A stretch of 64,000 nucleotides of DNA from Haemonchus contortus (GCA_000469685.2 LS997566.1:17613545-17677544), one strand, 5' to 3'. Shown: positions 1-11,623, counted from the first letter of the stretch. Notes: generated by a model from the letters alone, not told the origin. Made by a program: numbers and translations.

Positions 1-290
1 AGCAGCCAAGCAAACCTTCGGAGGTCTGCCATCAATCGTAACGGTAATCAGAGAGCGACGAGCGGTTTGTACATTCGACAGTGACTTAGTCAGTCCGACA
101 GGTCTCCAGTAACCGGTTTCACCATGCCTTGGTGAAACCGGTTACTGGAGACCTTTCAGGAAATATAGCGGCCTCTGAGAAGATCCCTGATTGTCGATTG
201 GTCAATTTTTTTGAGTTTCAGCTTTGACAAAGGCCGGCCTACCAAGCCTGGCCCTCGGCAAGTAATCGCTCACATTCCATCAGTTTACTG
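1..290 (-). pseudogene. SSU rRNA-like fragment, unit 1 (degenerate)
   Basis: This aligns by eye with the fragments at 12,190-12,690 and 23,590-24,040. It keeps, in reverse complement, the stretch around the universal SSU 3' sequence (here altered to gacgagcggtttgtac) and the block ending in gagtttcagctttgac, which matches the conserved SSU 'GAAACTTAAAG' region. It is the most decayed of the three copies. A helix present in the others has become a perfect 23-bp palindrome at 101-153. It is cut by the left window edge. It is not a working rRNA gene, because most of the SSU is missing. Confidence 0.6.
101..153. repeat. Perfect 23-bp inverted repeat with 7-nt loop
   Basis: The arms 101-123 and 131-153 are exact reverse complements, starting ggtctccagtaaccgg on the left and separated by atgcctt. 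The matching sites in units 2 and 3 (near 12,527-12,560 and 23,892-23,925) form only a short imperfect helix, so the perfect palindrome is specific to this copy. Confidence 0.95.
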
Positions 291-367
291 AGTAAAACAA
301 CATGCTCGAATCCTATGCGTGTATGTGGCTGCCACTTTAGGAGCGATTTGAGGGAACATCTGCGAGG

Positions 368-745
368 ATGAACCCGACATACATGGCGGAATCACTCATA
401 TTAGCACATGAAATCAGCAGAATCAATAGAGCCGGTTTAAACAATAAGGCAGAGTGGGCGGTCCGGATAGCGGCGGACCGACCAATCATAGCTACCCGCA
501 TTGGATCGAATAGCAGCGAACCACCCGGCTATCTAATACATTTGCAGTTTCGCAGACCACCAACGAAGCATATACTGGACCACACAGATCTACACTTGAC
601 AATACCCATTGTTGTTTGTGAAACATCGGGAAAACAGAAACTGATCGCCCAAGGCGAAAATGTTCCATCCCACCTTTGTATGCATCAAGTGAACGCGACC
701 GAACGCGTCAACATCAGCAAGCAAGGCGAAACAATGGGAATATAG
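368..745 (+). CDS. Doubtful open reading frame repeated in the array
   Basis: This 125-codon frame shares its last 75 or so codons with 12,907-13,206 in unit 2 (for example DHTDLHLTIPIVVCET in both) without a frameshift. Unit 3 carries a deletion of roughly 85 bp across the same block (near 24,384). No domain is recognised and no start context or introns support it. The conservation may simply reflect recent duplication of the array unit. Treat it as a possible small ORF at best. Confidence 0.15.
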   Translation: MNPTYMAESLILAHEISRINRAGLNNKAEWAVRIAADRPIIATRIGSNSSEPPGYLIHLQFRRPPTKHILDHTDLHLTIPIVVCETSGKQKLIAQGENVPSHLCMHQVNATERVNISKQGETMGI

Positions 746-799
746 TTATAGGATTTATCAGTTAGCAACTAGATAATTTAGGTCCCAATGGGACGTGAA

Positions 800-846
800 T
801 ACGGACTGGCTAGATTATAGATTTTCCATAATCTAGCTAGTCCGTA
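800..846. repeat. Near-perfect 19-bp palindrome
   Basis: The arms 800-818 (tacggactggctagattat) and 828-846 are reverse complements with one mismatch around a 9-nt loop. Units 2 and 3 have plain sequence at the matching place (after 'ggacgtgagtacggact'), so this palindrome is also specific to unit 1. Confidence 0.9.
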
Positions 847-2244
847 ATCATATTAGTCCCTCTTACAGAAGGGGGATAAGTAATTTTTACATGAAGGGCC
901 GAAAACAACGAACCTTTCTTGCTTCTCATCGGACTTTTCGCAAGCACATTTTTTCCCTCCTTTTTTGCCATCCTGTTTTGGTCTCGAGAGCTGCTATAGT
1001 GGGACTTGGAAATGCAGGCTTTTTTAGGAGTTTCCTCATTGCTCCTCGAGAACGATGAAATACTGTCCTGAAAGAGACTGACTAACCTTCACTAGCTTTA
1101 TTCTGTCAGGACTTACATCGTACTTACCATTCTGATGAATTGTGTGACGTCAATATGCAGACATCCCGCCCGCCAAATTTGACTGAGCTGATCTGAAGTA
1201 AAGAAAACCGTTAACTGTTAATTCGTTATGAATTAAAAGTCATAGTTAAGGTAAACTACAGTATAAGGCACTCGTCTCGTCACAGAAAAATGCCAACCAA
1301 AACAAATATTTCAGGCGGTAATAAAACTTTTGCATGATTTAGGCACAATATCATTCTCGAAAAAGTAGTGTAAGTGTTTTTGGTAAGAGAAAATTCGAAA
1401 GAAGTCGTACATTGTAGACGTTCAAAACACGGATTGAAATGTAGTGAAGAAGCATTGCATGAGAACCGATCAGTATTCAGTGTAAATCACTGAACAATGG
1501 TAAGTATAAAAGTATAAAAATGTAACAGAGAGGGAAAGGTGCTTTTGACCTTGAATTCAGGCGCCAAAGCGCTGGATGGGCGTCCGCGTAGTAACGGCGC
1601 TTAAATCGTTTTCTATCGAATGAGTTACTACAGTTTATTCCTAAGCCCACGGAGAAGAGTAACACCAGATAGGTGGGACGCCGCCGAGTAAGAGTTGCAG
1701 CCTGATATATAAAAAAAGCGTAAAGAAGACGCATTTTTAAAAGATCAAAATTGCGCCAGCAGACATCGATCGGTAAGATATCAATCGACGAGCAGCGCTG
1801 GCTTGAAAGGCTTCCGCCGGCCTTCCATCAGCGTCTACCGCTCGTGACCCTCCCAACACCAAATTTAATCATAAGGCGAGGAGAATGAAGGTTACCTATG
1901 ATGTATCATTTGTTCCCGATTGCCCATCCCTTCAATAAATTCAACCCTTCAAGTAAAATGGCAGCAGTTACGGAGAGTGGAAATCTCGTAAATTCATTCA
2001 TGTGAGCCAGTTTTTATGTTTGCCCTCCACTACACATCCCACTTGGCCGTTCCCCGCTGCTTAGCAGCTAGGGTGTTTCTCTATGACCGCAATTAGTCAT
2101 AGATCCGACCTCTGATACTATTTTATTTAACTTCAGCGCATGAAAAGAAGTGGGAGCACTGCCCCTAGCTGGGCTGCATCACGTACTAGCAGGCAGGATC
2201 TTGCCTATCCTGTGTCGTGATTGCATGCTATCTATTTCTATTGA

Positions 2245-5200
2245 TTACATGTCGTTATTAGGCATGTGGCATTTTATGATTCTATTGGTCCCTAGTACAG
2301 CACTCTTTTGCATTCTTTCAATGATTGCTTTATCAACGTCAGGTAATTTCAGCAATCTGACGTACCGTCGCAAGTCGGGTGAACATTCGCCATTCGTTCC
2401 TCTAACGATCGGCACTACCTCAACTCTCATTCCTTGCTGAGCATGTAGTACTGCCTTCAGATTTCGTCGAGGATAGAAATAATCGGGATCCTCATCCTCC
2501 GACAAGCAACTATTCAGAGCATACTTTTGGACCTTTTTCTTTTCCTGTTGAGAGATTCTTGTGAACCAAAAGAAAGAGATCTCTATGATCCATATGATTC
2601 TCTCTTTCAGGTCTCTGACTAATATATCAGGTCTATCATGCCGCAAATTCTTACTCGTCAATATTCGGTCATTCCAGTGTATCAAAACCTGATCTTCCTC
2701 CACTACATGTGGTTCGTGGGTGTCTGTCACTCTGGAAGTCGTAATATATTTCTTTTTTAATCAGTAGTGGATCGCCCTGGCTACATCATCATGTCTTTCC
2801 AACATGAGATTTGTACGCCAGTGGTTGCATGCGGACACTATGTGTTCGGCTGTTTCCTTGGCTGGGCATCGCATTCGGCACAGCTGATCGCCGTTTGGCC
2901 ATATTGATTGGCCTGATGCACTGCCTTTGGTCGGCAACGAACCTTCTTGTGCAGCCCAAGCGTTTCGTAGCACCGTCGAAGAAACCCATCCAGTCTGCGA
3001 CCACAGGAACGAATCCTTGTGACAGACGTATGGGAGTCCGATGTTTTAATTGCTTTTTAGCACTCGACTCGCTACCTGTCTCTGCAACCATTCATGCATT
3101 TGTGTATTCGCCCTTCTTTCGTGAACGAGGGTCTTGTAGCTGTCACGTAAAGTTGGTTCCTCACACAAATGGAAGACTGAGCAGGGCGAGTTATCTCATT
3201 CTCCAATCCGTTCTCTGCTATGACAGAAAGGAAGTTAGAGATGAGTGATCGCTTGTTGCTGCTTTTTAGGCTTTCGCATAGATGGTGGGGTACCTGGAAG
3301 TCTGGATGGGATGCGAGATAACACCATGTATATACAATGGTGTGCTCCATCTCTTCCTCCGCAGACTTTAATCCCAGTCCCCCTTGTTCTTTATTGACAT
3401 ACAATCTTGCCACGCAGCTGTGTCCGAATCGCATGTGCGTCTCTGCCAGCAGTTTGCGTATGGCTTCATCAAACACTCGAGATTGCTTTCTCATTGTGCA
3501 AAATCTTCCGTTTCCGTAGATAATGTACGAGATCGCATACTTAAGCTTTGGGATTACGATCAGGTTATACCCATTGACCTTTTGGCGGACCGCAAGACCG
3601 CTGAGCATAATACACCTTGCTGTAGCCATTGCATTCGTTCTCATACGCGACCACAATTGATCCCAGCTAATTAGAGAAGTTTGTTACTGGTATGTCATCC
3701 ATACTAGGTGTCAGTCCATTTGAGCGGGGCTGGTTTAGTGAATTCACAGCGCACTTGCTGGGATTCAACCAAAGCCCTAGCTCACCTGCCACTTTTGGTA
3801 TACCTTCTTTGGCTTCACCTACATCATTCCAACTGGATGAGTAAACCTTCAGATCATCCATATGAAAAATATGGTTGATAGAAAGAGGTTCGCATGTTAG
3901 TGTTAGGGCTCCTGTAGATGTATGGTGCGGGCTAACGTTATTGCGCAGCCACGACGATATAGGAGCAATCGCCATGCAGAAGAGAAGTGGACTTAAGGTA
4001 TCGCCTTGCATCACACCCCTCTTAACCTCTAAAGGTTCACTTTTGACCAGCTTTCCGTTCTGATATCCACAATACCGGACACTTTGCTTCGTCAAGATCA
4101 CTGATAGTAACCTCCTCGTAAGAGATGGCACTCCAGCTTTCTTCAAAATCTATTTAATAGCGCCGTGGGATACAGAATCGAACGCTTTCGTCATATCCAA
4201 CCATAAGGTATGTAGCGTATTTTTGCGCCTTAAGGCGTCTTTACAGATTGTCTGATCCAGTATGTGCGCGTGAGTGCAACCCCAGACTCCCTTGCGCAGG
4301 GCGACTTGCTCCCGGGGGAGCACGTCTCTTCCACTTTGTAGGATCTGCTGTGCAATCATAGCTGTCAGCACTTTATAGCATGTGTTCAAACATGCTATGG
4401 GTCGGAAATCTCCTGGGCCACGGGCCTCAGAGTTCCCTTTTGGAATCAGAACAATTTTTCCTCTACATACCCAATTTGGGATTATTCTATGTGGCTTGCA
4501 TAATGCTTCTAGGCACCACGCTTTTAGCCTTTCTTTGGCTTCTGGCAGCTTTTTCCACCAGAACCCTTGTATTCCGTCAGGACCTGTAGCTTTCCAGGGC
4601 TTGATCTTCGAGAAGATCTTCGCCCATGTTTCGCCGCTCAGGTCTCCAACATCCCTGCTATCCGTTTGTTGTTCACGAGCCCACTCGTTCAAGGCATCTG
4701 AAGGATGGAAGGGTTGCGTTTCGCCAATAATGGCTTTCCAGTGCTCACGCACTTCTGCAACCGGAACGTCAGATTCCTTTTCCCGAGGTTCTCTTGCGAC
4801 AGCCGGGTATCCCCGCTGCCGCTCTCGTAAACGCCGCAGGGCTTGCTGTTTGGTCTCTACATCAGAAGTTACGATCTTCAGCTCATCCTTGAATCTAATC
4901 AGGAGTCGCTGGACCTGTGCGGTCGTCGTAACTCTGTGTAGTTTGGCAATTTCGAGGTACTGCTTAGTTGGGGCACCTCTATTGCCTGTAGACCTTCTTT
5001 GGAGTTCATGCGAGACTATAGAGATGGTTCGTATCACAGAGTCTCTCAACGCCTTTGCTTCACTCAGTTTTTGGTATTTCTTACCCGCTTTTTCGGCTGC
5101 ATCATCCAGCAGTACACTGGTGATTGCTTTGCCTATAGCATACACCACAGCTTTCAATGCCGTGAGAGTACGCTTGTTGGTGGAGTTTCTGCGTCCCAGC

Positions 5201-7193
5201 TTCTCCCTAAGGATTTGAATAACGAGTTGCAGAATGCCTTGGGGAATTTCTTCCCTAGGCCTCCTTATTGGTTGTCTGTCTTTCGAATCAATTGCCATTC
5301 TGTGATAGCAATTGAAACGCTCCTTTAGTCTTTGTTCGAGAGTCTCCGACGAATCATCCGATTTCGAGTGATCGCTGAGACTAGTATGTTCTTGATTGAC
5401 CGGGGTGACAGGTTCGCCCATATTTGATTCAGCGGGTTGCTCCTCTTCTTCGTGCTCGTTATTAGATGCTTCCGAGCGAGGAGCTTCATTTCGATCTGTG
5501 AGTCCAGCGATTTTTGCGTACGCGGCCTTTAGAGCACTGAGAGTTCTTCTAGGATCGTTCTCCATTCGTGAGCAGTCCCAGGTATTTCTGAGATCCGCCC
5601 ATCGGATACAACCATACGGTTCTCGGTGTCTTTCTACCATGAACGCTAGTTTTGCTAGCTTATTTGCTGTCCAGATGACATCTTTAGTACGCTGCATCCT
5701 ACGGTTCTGGGGGTCATCCCCGTTTTCCCTTATAGGTGAGCGTCGGCTCTGCAGAGATTGTTGAGGGGGAGCTGGTAAAACCGCAACCCCTTCTTGTTGA
5801 ATCTCGAGAGCTTCAGTCCAGTTTCGCGTAAGCAAAACATCATCTCAGCCCAGATGTACTAATTCAACAGCGTCTCTGCGACGCCTAGATGTTATTCTGG
5901 TTCGTCTACGGGAACGAATTCGACTTTCCATTGTTGCTGGATCATCGCCTTGCTGAGGTTCGCGGGTCCCAGCGAGAGGCAACTCTTGCAAGTTGCCCTC
6001 AGGGCTCTGATTTTCTATTTCAGCCGTTCCCTCTGACTATTCTATATTATACTGTAAGCCTGCTACTTCACCGAAGACCCGGTGACTGGTGTTTTCTTCC
6101 ACTTCGTCCGGCTGGCTCTCGAAAACCGTATTTTGAGCTGCCTTGTTGTGGGCAGCTATTACGGCTCGATGTTCTAAACTCAGCTGGGCCTTCAGAGGCA
6201 GCTATGCTTTCAGAACGCTCTGTTCGCTTGACAAGCTTCGCATATGCAGCTTGTAGAGTTTTAACAGTTCTTTTATGGTCTAGTGTGCTTCGCGAGCTTT
6301 CCCAGGCAGAGCCCAGTTCAACCCACTGCACACCCCCCGTTGGCTGTCCTGTGTCTTTCGACCAGGTTCGCCAGCTTACCATGCTCGCTTTCACTCCAGA
6401 TGGGGCGCTTCCCCTTGAGGAGCTCTGATTCGTGACCGCTGCTTGCACTCTTTGTTTCATTAGCGCCTCTAGTGGAAACGATGAGTGTCTGTTGGGCCGT
6501 ATTAGCGCCATCGCTCGTTGCTGAGTCGTAGGCATGGTTAGTATTCATTTGACTTGTGGTCACTCTGCTTGGTCGACGGTCCTCCAAGCTAAGATCGTTC
6601 GGGTTTTCCACAACGCGTTCCATGCTGTGCACTTCTGCACGTTGAGTACTTTCCCCTGGTGTTCTTACGGAGGTTTTAGCAAATCTCCGATAGGCTGCTC
6701 GAAGGGACTCCGCCGTTCTTATTGGGTCGTCGTGCGTGGCACTGGAAAAGAACTCTCGCTCCAAAACGGTCAACTGCACGCGACCCTTGGCTGTCCTGTG
6801 CCTTTCGGCCAGGTTCGCCAATTTTTCCAATTCTTGCGTTGATCAGGCTACGGTCTTACTCCGATAGAGTTCTTGGCTTTGAGCGCTAGGCTCGTTCAGC
6901 CTTGTAGAACCGTTCCTAGAAATAAAATCTTGCTCTGACCAGGGATCGGCCTTTTGGCTGGGGTCTCCGGGTCTTTCCAGCGCTTGAGATCCTGACCTGG
7001 AATTATTAGAAATAGAAAAAGAAAAAGAAAAATTAAAAAAAGCGCCCTGAAGAGAGCGCGGGGGCCCAACTTGTTCCTGGGGACCAGAGGAGGGGTTTAG
7101 GGGACCGAGTTCTCTGTTTCGATTTTTCGTAGCGTGGGTTCGTTTTACAGATGCAGGGGTGCCAGCCCGACATCCAACCCATCCTCCTTTCAC
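2245..7193 (-). pseudogene. R2/R4-type non-LTR retrotransposon, copy A (broken)
   Basis: Read on the minus strand, fragments of one polyprotein appear in order. First come Myb/SANT-like modules (about 6,840-6,660; a hybrid module near 6,390-6,200; one near 5,690-5,500). Then comes an RT with GPDGIQGFWWKKLP and DMTKAFDSVSH (ORF 5835-4150) and its palm segment (ORF 4146-3667), where the YxDD box reads HMDD (about 3,851-3,862). Then come a thumb-like region (3656-3072), a CCHC motif CRMRCPAKETAEHIVSAC (2973-2761), and a PD-(D/E)xK restriction-like endonuclease with RPDILVRDLKERIIWIIEI (2730-2245). This order is diagnostic of the R2/R4/NeSL group. Lesions include TGA replacing a Trp codon at the start of Myb module 1 (about 6,840), a TAG between RT motifs (about 4,150), a deletion after DDIPV (about 3,690) and a stop after the CCHC motif. 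It is a dead copy. Confidence 0.9.
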
Positions 7194-7805
7194 AGCTGGG
7201 CTTTGGAAAAGCCAAGGCGGAGTTCATGTTACCTCCATGGGTTGCACTTCTCGAAGAAGTTCCTGAGACTGCGCAATTACAGCTCATCCGACCCTGAAGT
7301 GTAACTGAGCTCTGAGACATAGGCGAGCTACATCTCTCAGCTCTTTTGCTACTTGAAATCGTTTCCACTTTTGAGGTCTAACTCACTTAGTCGATGCCAA
7401 GCTTCCACTCAATCCACTTTCGTCCTTACGGAACACAGACCACAAGAGGGCCCTCTAGGGACCATTGTGTGTACCCTTGGATACAGGTACCTCGTTAACT
7501 GTGCTGTCTTGAGTTTCACCCGACACTCCAACACACATGTGTATGACGTGTTCACGTCGAACAAGCCGAGCGTGAACGGTTCCCATGGCTGCCCCATCGC
7601 TTGCGAAGAAGCTTTGCGGGGACTTACGGCAACCTGTCATGTACATGATGTCGAAGTCGCTATGTGAGGTTAGAGCGACGTTGAGAGCGCGGAATCTTGG
7701 ACGTTTTCACGTTCAGTTCCTGATATTCATACTCAATCGTCATACCTCAACGGTTTTCCCCCTTAGGTCGTCTTCGGACCTTTATCTGTCTATTCTTAGT
7801 GGTGT
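7194..7805. other. Leader between retrotransposon and satellite, unit 1
   Basis: This is nearly identical to 20,880-21,472 in unit 2, with only scattered differences by eye. Open frames occur on both strands (7353-7667 plus, 7409-7597 minus), but they overlap one another, show no domain and carry no codon-like pattern of change. It lies immediately 5' of the retrotransposon ORF in the minus-strand sense, so it probably belongs to the 5' leader or promoter region of that element. Confidence 0.5.
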
Positions 7806-10740
7806 CATCACTACCTAAGGGGTATGCCAGGAAATTAATTTTTCCATTGACAAAAATGGCCCAACCAGGACACACGTCCCAGCTGGGCCAAACCATCATA
7901 GGTTTGTGATAGTCAAGAGCTTGTGTTGGTTTTCGCAGATCTCGACAAAGTCAGATCCGATGATGTTCGACCAACTATGCTCTTAGATACAGCGGGTCAT
8001 CTGTGAGCGTCTACTAGACTTCGTAAGCACAGCGTGCAACTGCGCTTGATGTTCGCGCCTAGTGATCGCTCTTGACGATCCTCGCTTTTACCGCTAAGTT
8101 ATACTAACCGTACGTACAGATGGTATGTCGTAGAATCGAAATTCCCACTGACAAAAATGCCAAGTCCATCTGGGACGGTTTGTTGTATAGGTCAATAGAG
8201 CTGGATCTCGTAAGCCTTTATATATTAGGCTTGTTATTCCAATCACAGCAATAGACCTTGTCTGTTTTGTCTTAGCGGCACCATCACTACCTAAGGGGTA
8301 TGCCAGGGAATCGATATTCCCGTTGACAAAAATGGCCCAACCAGGACGTACGTCCCAGCTGGGCCAAACACAATAGGTTTGTGATAGTCAAGAGCTTGTG
8401 TTGGTTTTCGCAGATCTCGACAAAGTCAGATCCGATGATGTTCGACCAACTATGCTCTTAGATACAGCGGGTCATCTGTGAGCGTCTACTAGACTTCGTA
8501 AGCACAGCGTGTAACTGCGCTTGATGTTCACGTCTAGTGATCGCTCTTGACGATCCTCGCTTTTACCGCTAAGTTATACTAACCGTACGTACAGATGGTA
8601 TGTCGTAGAATCGAAATTCCCACTGACAAAAATGGCCCGACTAGAACCGAAGTTCTAGGCGGGCCAAGTCCGTCTGGGACGGTATCTTTGTATAGGTCAG
8701 TAAAGCTGGATCTCGTAAGCCTTTATATATAAGGCTTGTTATTCCAGTCACAGCAATAGACCTTGTCTGTTTTGTCTTAGCGGCACCATCACTACCTAAG
8801 GGGTATGCCTGGAAATTATTTTTCCCATTGACAAAAATGGCCCAACCAGGACGTACGTCCCAGCTGGGCCAAACCACCATAGGTTTGTGATAGTCAAGAG
8901 CTTGTGTTGGTTTTCGCAGATCTCGACAAAGTCAGATCCGATGATGTTCGACCAACTATGCTCTTATGTACAGCGGCTCATCTGTGAGCGTCTACTAGAC
9001 TTCGTAAGCACAGCGTGTGACTGCGCTTGATGTTCGCTTCTTGTGATCGCTCTTGACGATCCTCGCTTTTACCGCTAAGTTATACTAACCGTACGTACAG
9101 ATGGTATGTCGTAGAATCGAAATTCCCACTGACAAAAATGCCAAGTCCATCTGGGACGGTTTGTTGTATAGGTCAATAGAGCTGGATCTCGTAAGCCTTC
9201 ATATATTAGGCTTGTTATTCCAATCACAGCAATAGACCTTGTCTGTTTTGTCTTAGCGGCACCATCACTACCTAAGGGGTATGCCAGGGAATCGATATTC
9301 CCGTTGACAAAAATGGCCCAACCAGGACGTACGTCCCAGCTGGGCCAAACCATCATAGGTTTGTGATAGCCAAGAGCTTGTTTTGGTTTTCGTAGATCTC
9401 GACAAAGTCGTATCCGATGATATTTGACCAACTATGCTCTTATGTATAGTGGGTCTTCGTGGAGTATTTGCTAGACTTGGCAAGCACAGCTGGTAGCTGC
9501 GTTTGCTGGTTATATCTAGTGGTCACTCCCGATGATGCTCGCTTGTACCACTAAGTTTTATTAACCATGCATACAGATGGTATGTCGTGGAATTGAATTT
9601 TCCACTGACAAAAATGGCCCGACCAGAACCGAGGTTCCAGGCGGGCCAAGTGCATCCGAGGTGGTTTATGATGACAGGTCATCAATGCTGGATCTCGAGA
9701 CCTTGGTACACTCGAGGCCTGATATTCCAATCATATCAATTGACCTTGTCTCTTTATTCTTAGCGGCACCATCACTACCTAAGGGGTATGCCTGGAAATT
9801 ATTTTTCCCACTGACAAAAATGGCCCAACCGGGACGTACGTCCCGGCTGGGCCAAACCATCATAGGTTTGTGATATCCAAGAGCTTGTGTTGATTTTCGC
9901 AGATCTCGTTAAAGTCGGATCCAATGATGTTTGACTAACTATGCTCTTAGATACAGCGGTCGGATCCGATGATGTTTGACCAACTATGCTCTTAGATACA
10001 GCGGGTCATCTGTGAGCATCTACTAGATTTCGTAAGCACAACGTATAGTTGCGCTCCATATTCACATCTAGTGATCGTTCTTGATGATCCACGCTCGTTC
10101 CGCTAAGTAATATTAACCGTACATACAGATGGCATGTCGTGGAATTGAAATTCCCGCTGACAAAAGTGGCCCGACTAGAACCGAAGTTCCAGGCGGGCTA
10201 AGTCCATCTGAGACGGTATCTTGTATAGGTCAGTAATGCCGGATCTCGTAAGCCTTGTTATATACGGCTTGTTATTCCAATCACAGCGATAGACCTTGTC
10301 TGTTTAGTCTTAACGGCACCATCACTACCTAAGGGGTATGCCTGGAAATTATTTTTCCCATTGACAGAAATAGCCCAACCAGGACGTACGTCCCACCTTG
10401 GCCAAACCACCATAGGTTTGTGATAGCCAAGAGCTTTTGTTGGTTTTCGCAGATCTCGTTAAAGTCGGATCCGATGATGTTCGACCAACTATGCTCTTAT
10501 GTATAGCGGGTCATCTGTGGGCGTCTACTAGTCTTCGTAAGCACAACGTATAGTTGCGCTCGATATTCATCTCTAGTGATCGTTCTTGATGATCCTCGCT
10601 TTTACCGCTAAGTTACATTAACAGTACATACAGATGGCATGCCGTGGAATTGAAATTCCCGCTGACAAATATGGCCCGACTAGAACCGAAGTTCCAGGCG
10701 GGCCAAGTCCATCTGAGACGGTATGTTTAGCAGGTCAAAC
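7806..10740. repeat. Dimeric hairpin satellite, unit 1 (six periods)
   Basis: The block 'cactacctaaggggtatgcc' recurs near 7,809, 8,286, 8,791, 9,268, 9,776 and 10,324, a period of about 477-548 bp. Each period is a dimer of two related half-units of about 240 bp. Each half carries a small hairpin (such as gggaatcgatattccc), the spacer 'tgacaaaaatggccc', then a larger hairpin. In half A the larger one is ggcccaaccaggacgt facing its near-complement; in half B it is ggcccgactagaacc facing ggttc/agttctaggcgggcc. Several B halves lack the hairpin (for example 8,150-8,175). No protein-coding frame is conserved. The function is unknown; it may act as a 5' region or spacer satellite. Confidence 0.85.
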
Positions 10741-11138
10741 ATGCTAGACCTCGCAGCCTTGGTGCACGCAAAGCGCGTTGTCCAGACTTGTCTGCCTGCA
10801 CTCTTATGTAGGGTAGCTTAGTTGTCTCCTGGGCCGTGGCCCATGGCGGGGTGATCAGATACGTAGTTGTCGTGTACCGGCCACGAATAACCGTGTTCCC
10901 GGTAGTTATTCATGCCTACGTCTGTCAGCTACCCGCTGTTGACTACTTCGCAATCCCGGACTAGAGCATAGATCAGCTGTGGCTGCCGCTCCCAGTAGTC
11001 TAGTTCAAGGCTTTCCCAAGATATTGATCAACCTTGCATGTCTAGCCCCAGCCGGGCCCCTCATTTCGTTGCTTTCACGGCGCCTGGTAAAAATTTTTTT
11101 CAATATTATTTTTAAAAAAAATTATTTAAAAAAATATG

Positions 11139-11170
11139 CCTCAAGGAGACCACCCTCGGTCTCCAAGGGG
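11139..11170. repeat. Hairpin 3' of the small genes, unit 1
   Basis: The stem GGAGACC/GGTCTCC is flanked by AA/AA and an outer CCTC/GGGG stem. The same hairpin occurs at 22,750-22,781 with two base changes that keep pairing if T opposite G is allowed in a plus-strand RNA. It lies about 50-70 bp past the poly(A)-signal end of the small genes. Confidence 0.7.
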
Positions 11171-11239
11171 CTGCGGCCTTAACCGCTTTGACACCAGACT
11201 GTACACCATTACTTGCAACTAATTTATTGTTTTTTATCA

Positions 11240-11552
11240 TCATTTTTTACAACAGCATTTTTCTTGGTCTTCTTCTTTTTTTGGTCCGAAATCTTCTGAC
11301 GTCGCGCGACGCTTCTCTTTTTCCAGCGTCGCAATTCTTTCCTCTAACGCCTTGATCGTTTCGGCACTTGATTTGGGTCGCCCCTCCTTCATCAATTTGT
11401 CCATAGCGGATTTGAGGAATGACACCATTCCGTTCCTGAAAGAAGATGAATTAGTTTTTATTATTGCTTGACTACTAAGGGACTCACATTATACGGACTA
11501 CCCTGAAAAACTTCGAAGTATCCACATAGATTATATCCCTCTTTTCCGCCAT
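11240..11552 (-). CDS. Two-exon small coiled-coil-like protein, copy 1
   Basis: Exon 1 runs 11552-11488 (MAEKRDIIYVDTSKFF...) and exon 2 runs 11435-11240, joined over a 52-nt intron (GTGAGT ... TTTCAG) in phase 2. The protein has about 87 residues: a short N-terminal block IIYVDTSKFFRVVRI, then a helical heptad-like part ETIKALEERIATLEKEKRR, then a charged tail ending in EKCCCKK. TATTTCAG lies 3 nt before the ATG, which suggests trans-splicing or an upstream intron. AATAAA follows the stop closely. Two paralogues (11,620-11,920 and 22,836-23,155) share the intron position and phase, so this is a real coding family. I do not recognise the family. Its place in every complete array unit suggests a role tied to the repeat or retrotransposon. 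Confidence 0.8.
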
Positions 11553-11623
11553 TATCTGAAATATATCTAGTTAGCCCATTGCTAGAATCCTCATTGGCTT
11601 CAGTCGTGATTATGCAATGATGA

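Larger units (their letters stand above)
290..2140. other. Spacer of array unit 1
   Basis: This is the repeated spacer between the SSU-like fragment and the 3' end of the retrotransposon, matched by 12,725-14,880 in unit 2 and 24,050-25,675 in unit 3. I see no convincing gene. It contains a weakly conserved open frame (368-745), a near-perfect palindrome at 800-846, and short frames on the minus strand (for example 1477-1734) that are only partly kept in the other units. The block at 1,770-2,140 reappears at 14,462-14,830. Confidence 0.7.

Noticed and set aside
4382..5218. 278-codon plus-strand frame across the retrotransposon
   Set aside because: It is the antisense shadow of the RT/Myb ORF on the minus strand. 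The motifs are on the minus strand only.
7353..7667. 104-codon plus frame, identical in unit 2 (21,017-21,331)
   Set aside because: It is identical because the region was recently duplicated. It overlaps open frames on the other strand and has no domain.
7806..10740. CRISPR array
   Set aside because: Periods are about 480 bp with diverging repeats and no short direct repeats with unique spacers. The genome is eukaryotic.
7806..10740. Hammerhead ribozymes in the satellite
   Set aside because: I looked for the CUGANGA ... GAAA core on both strands; only partial resemblance (CTGA near GCGAAAACC) is present.
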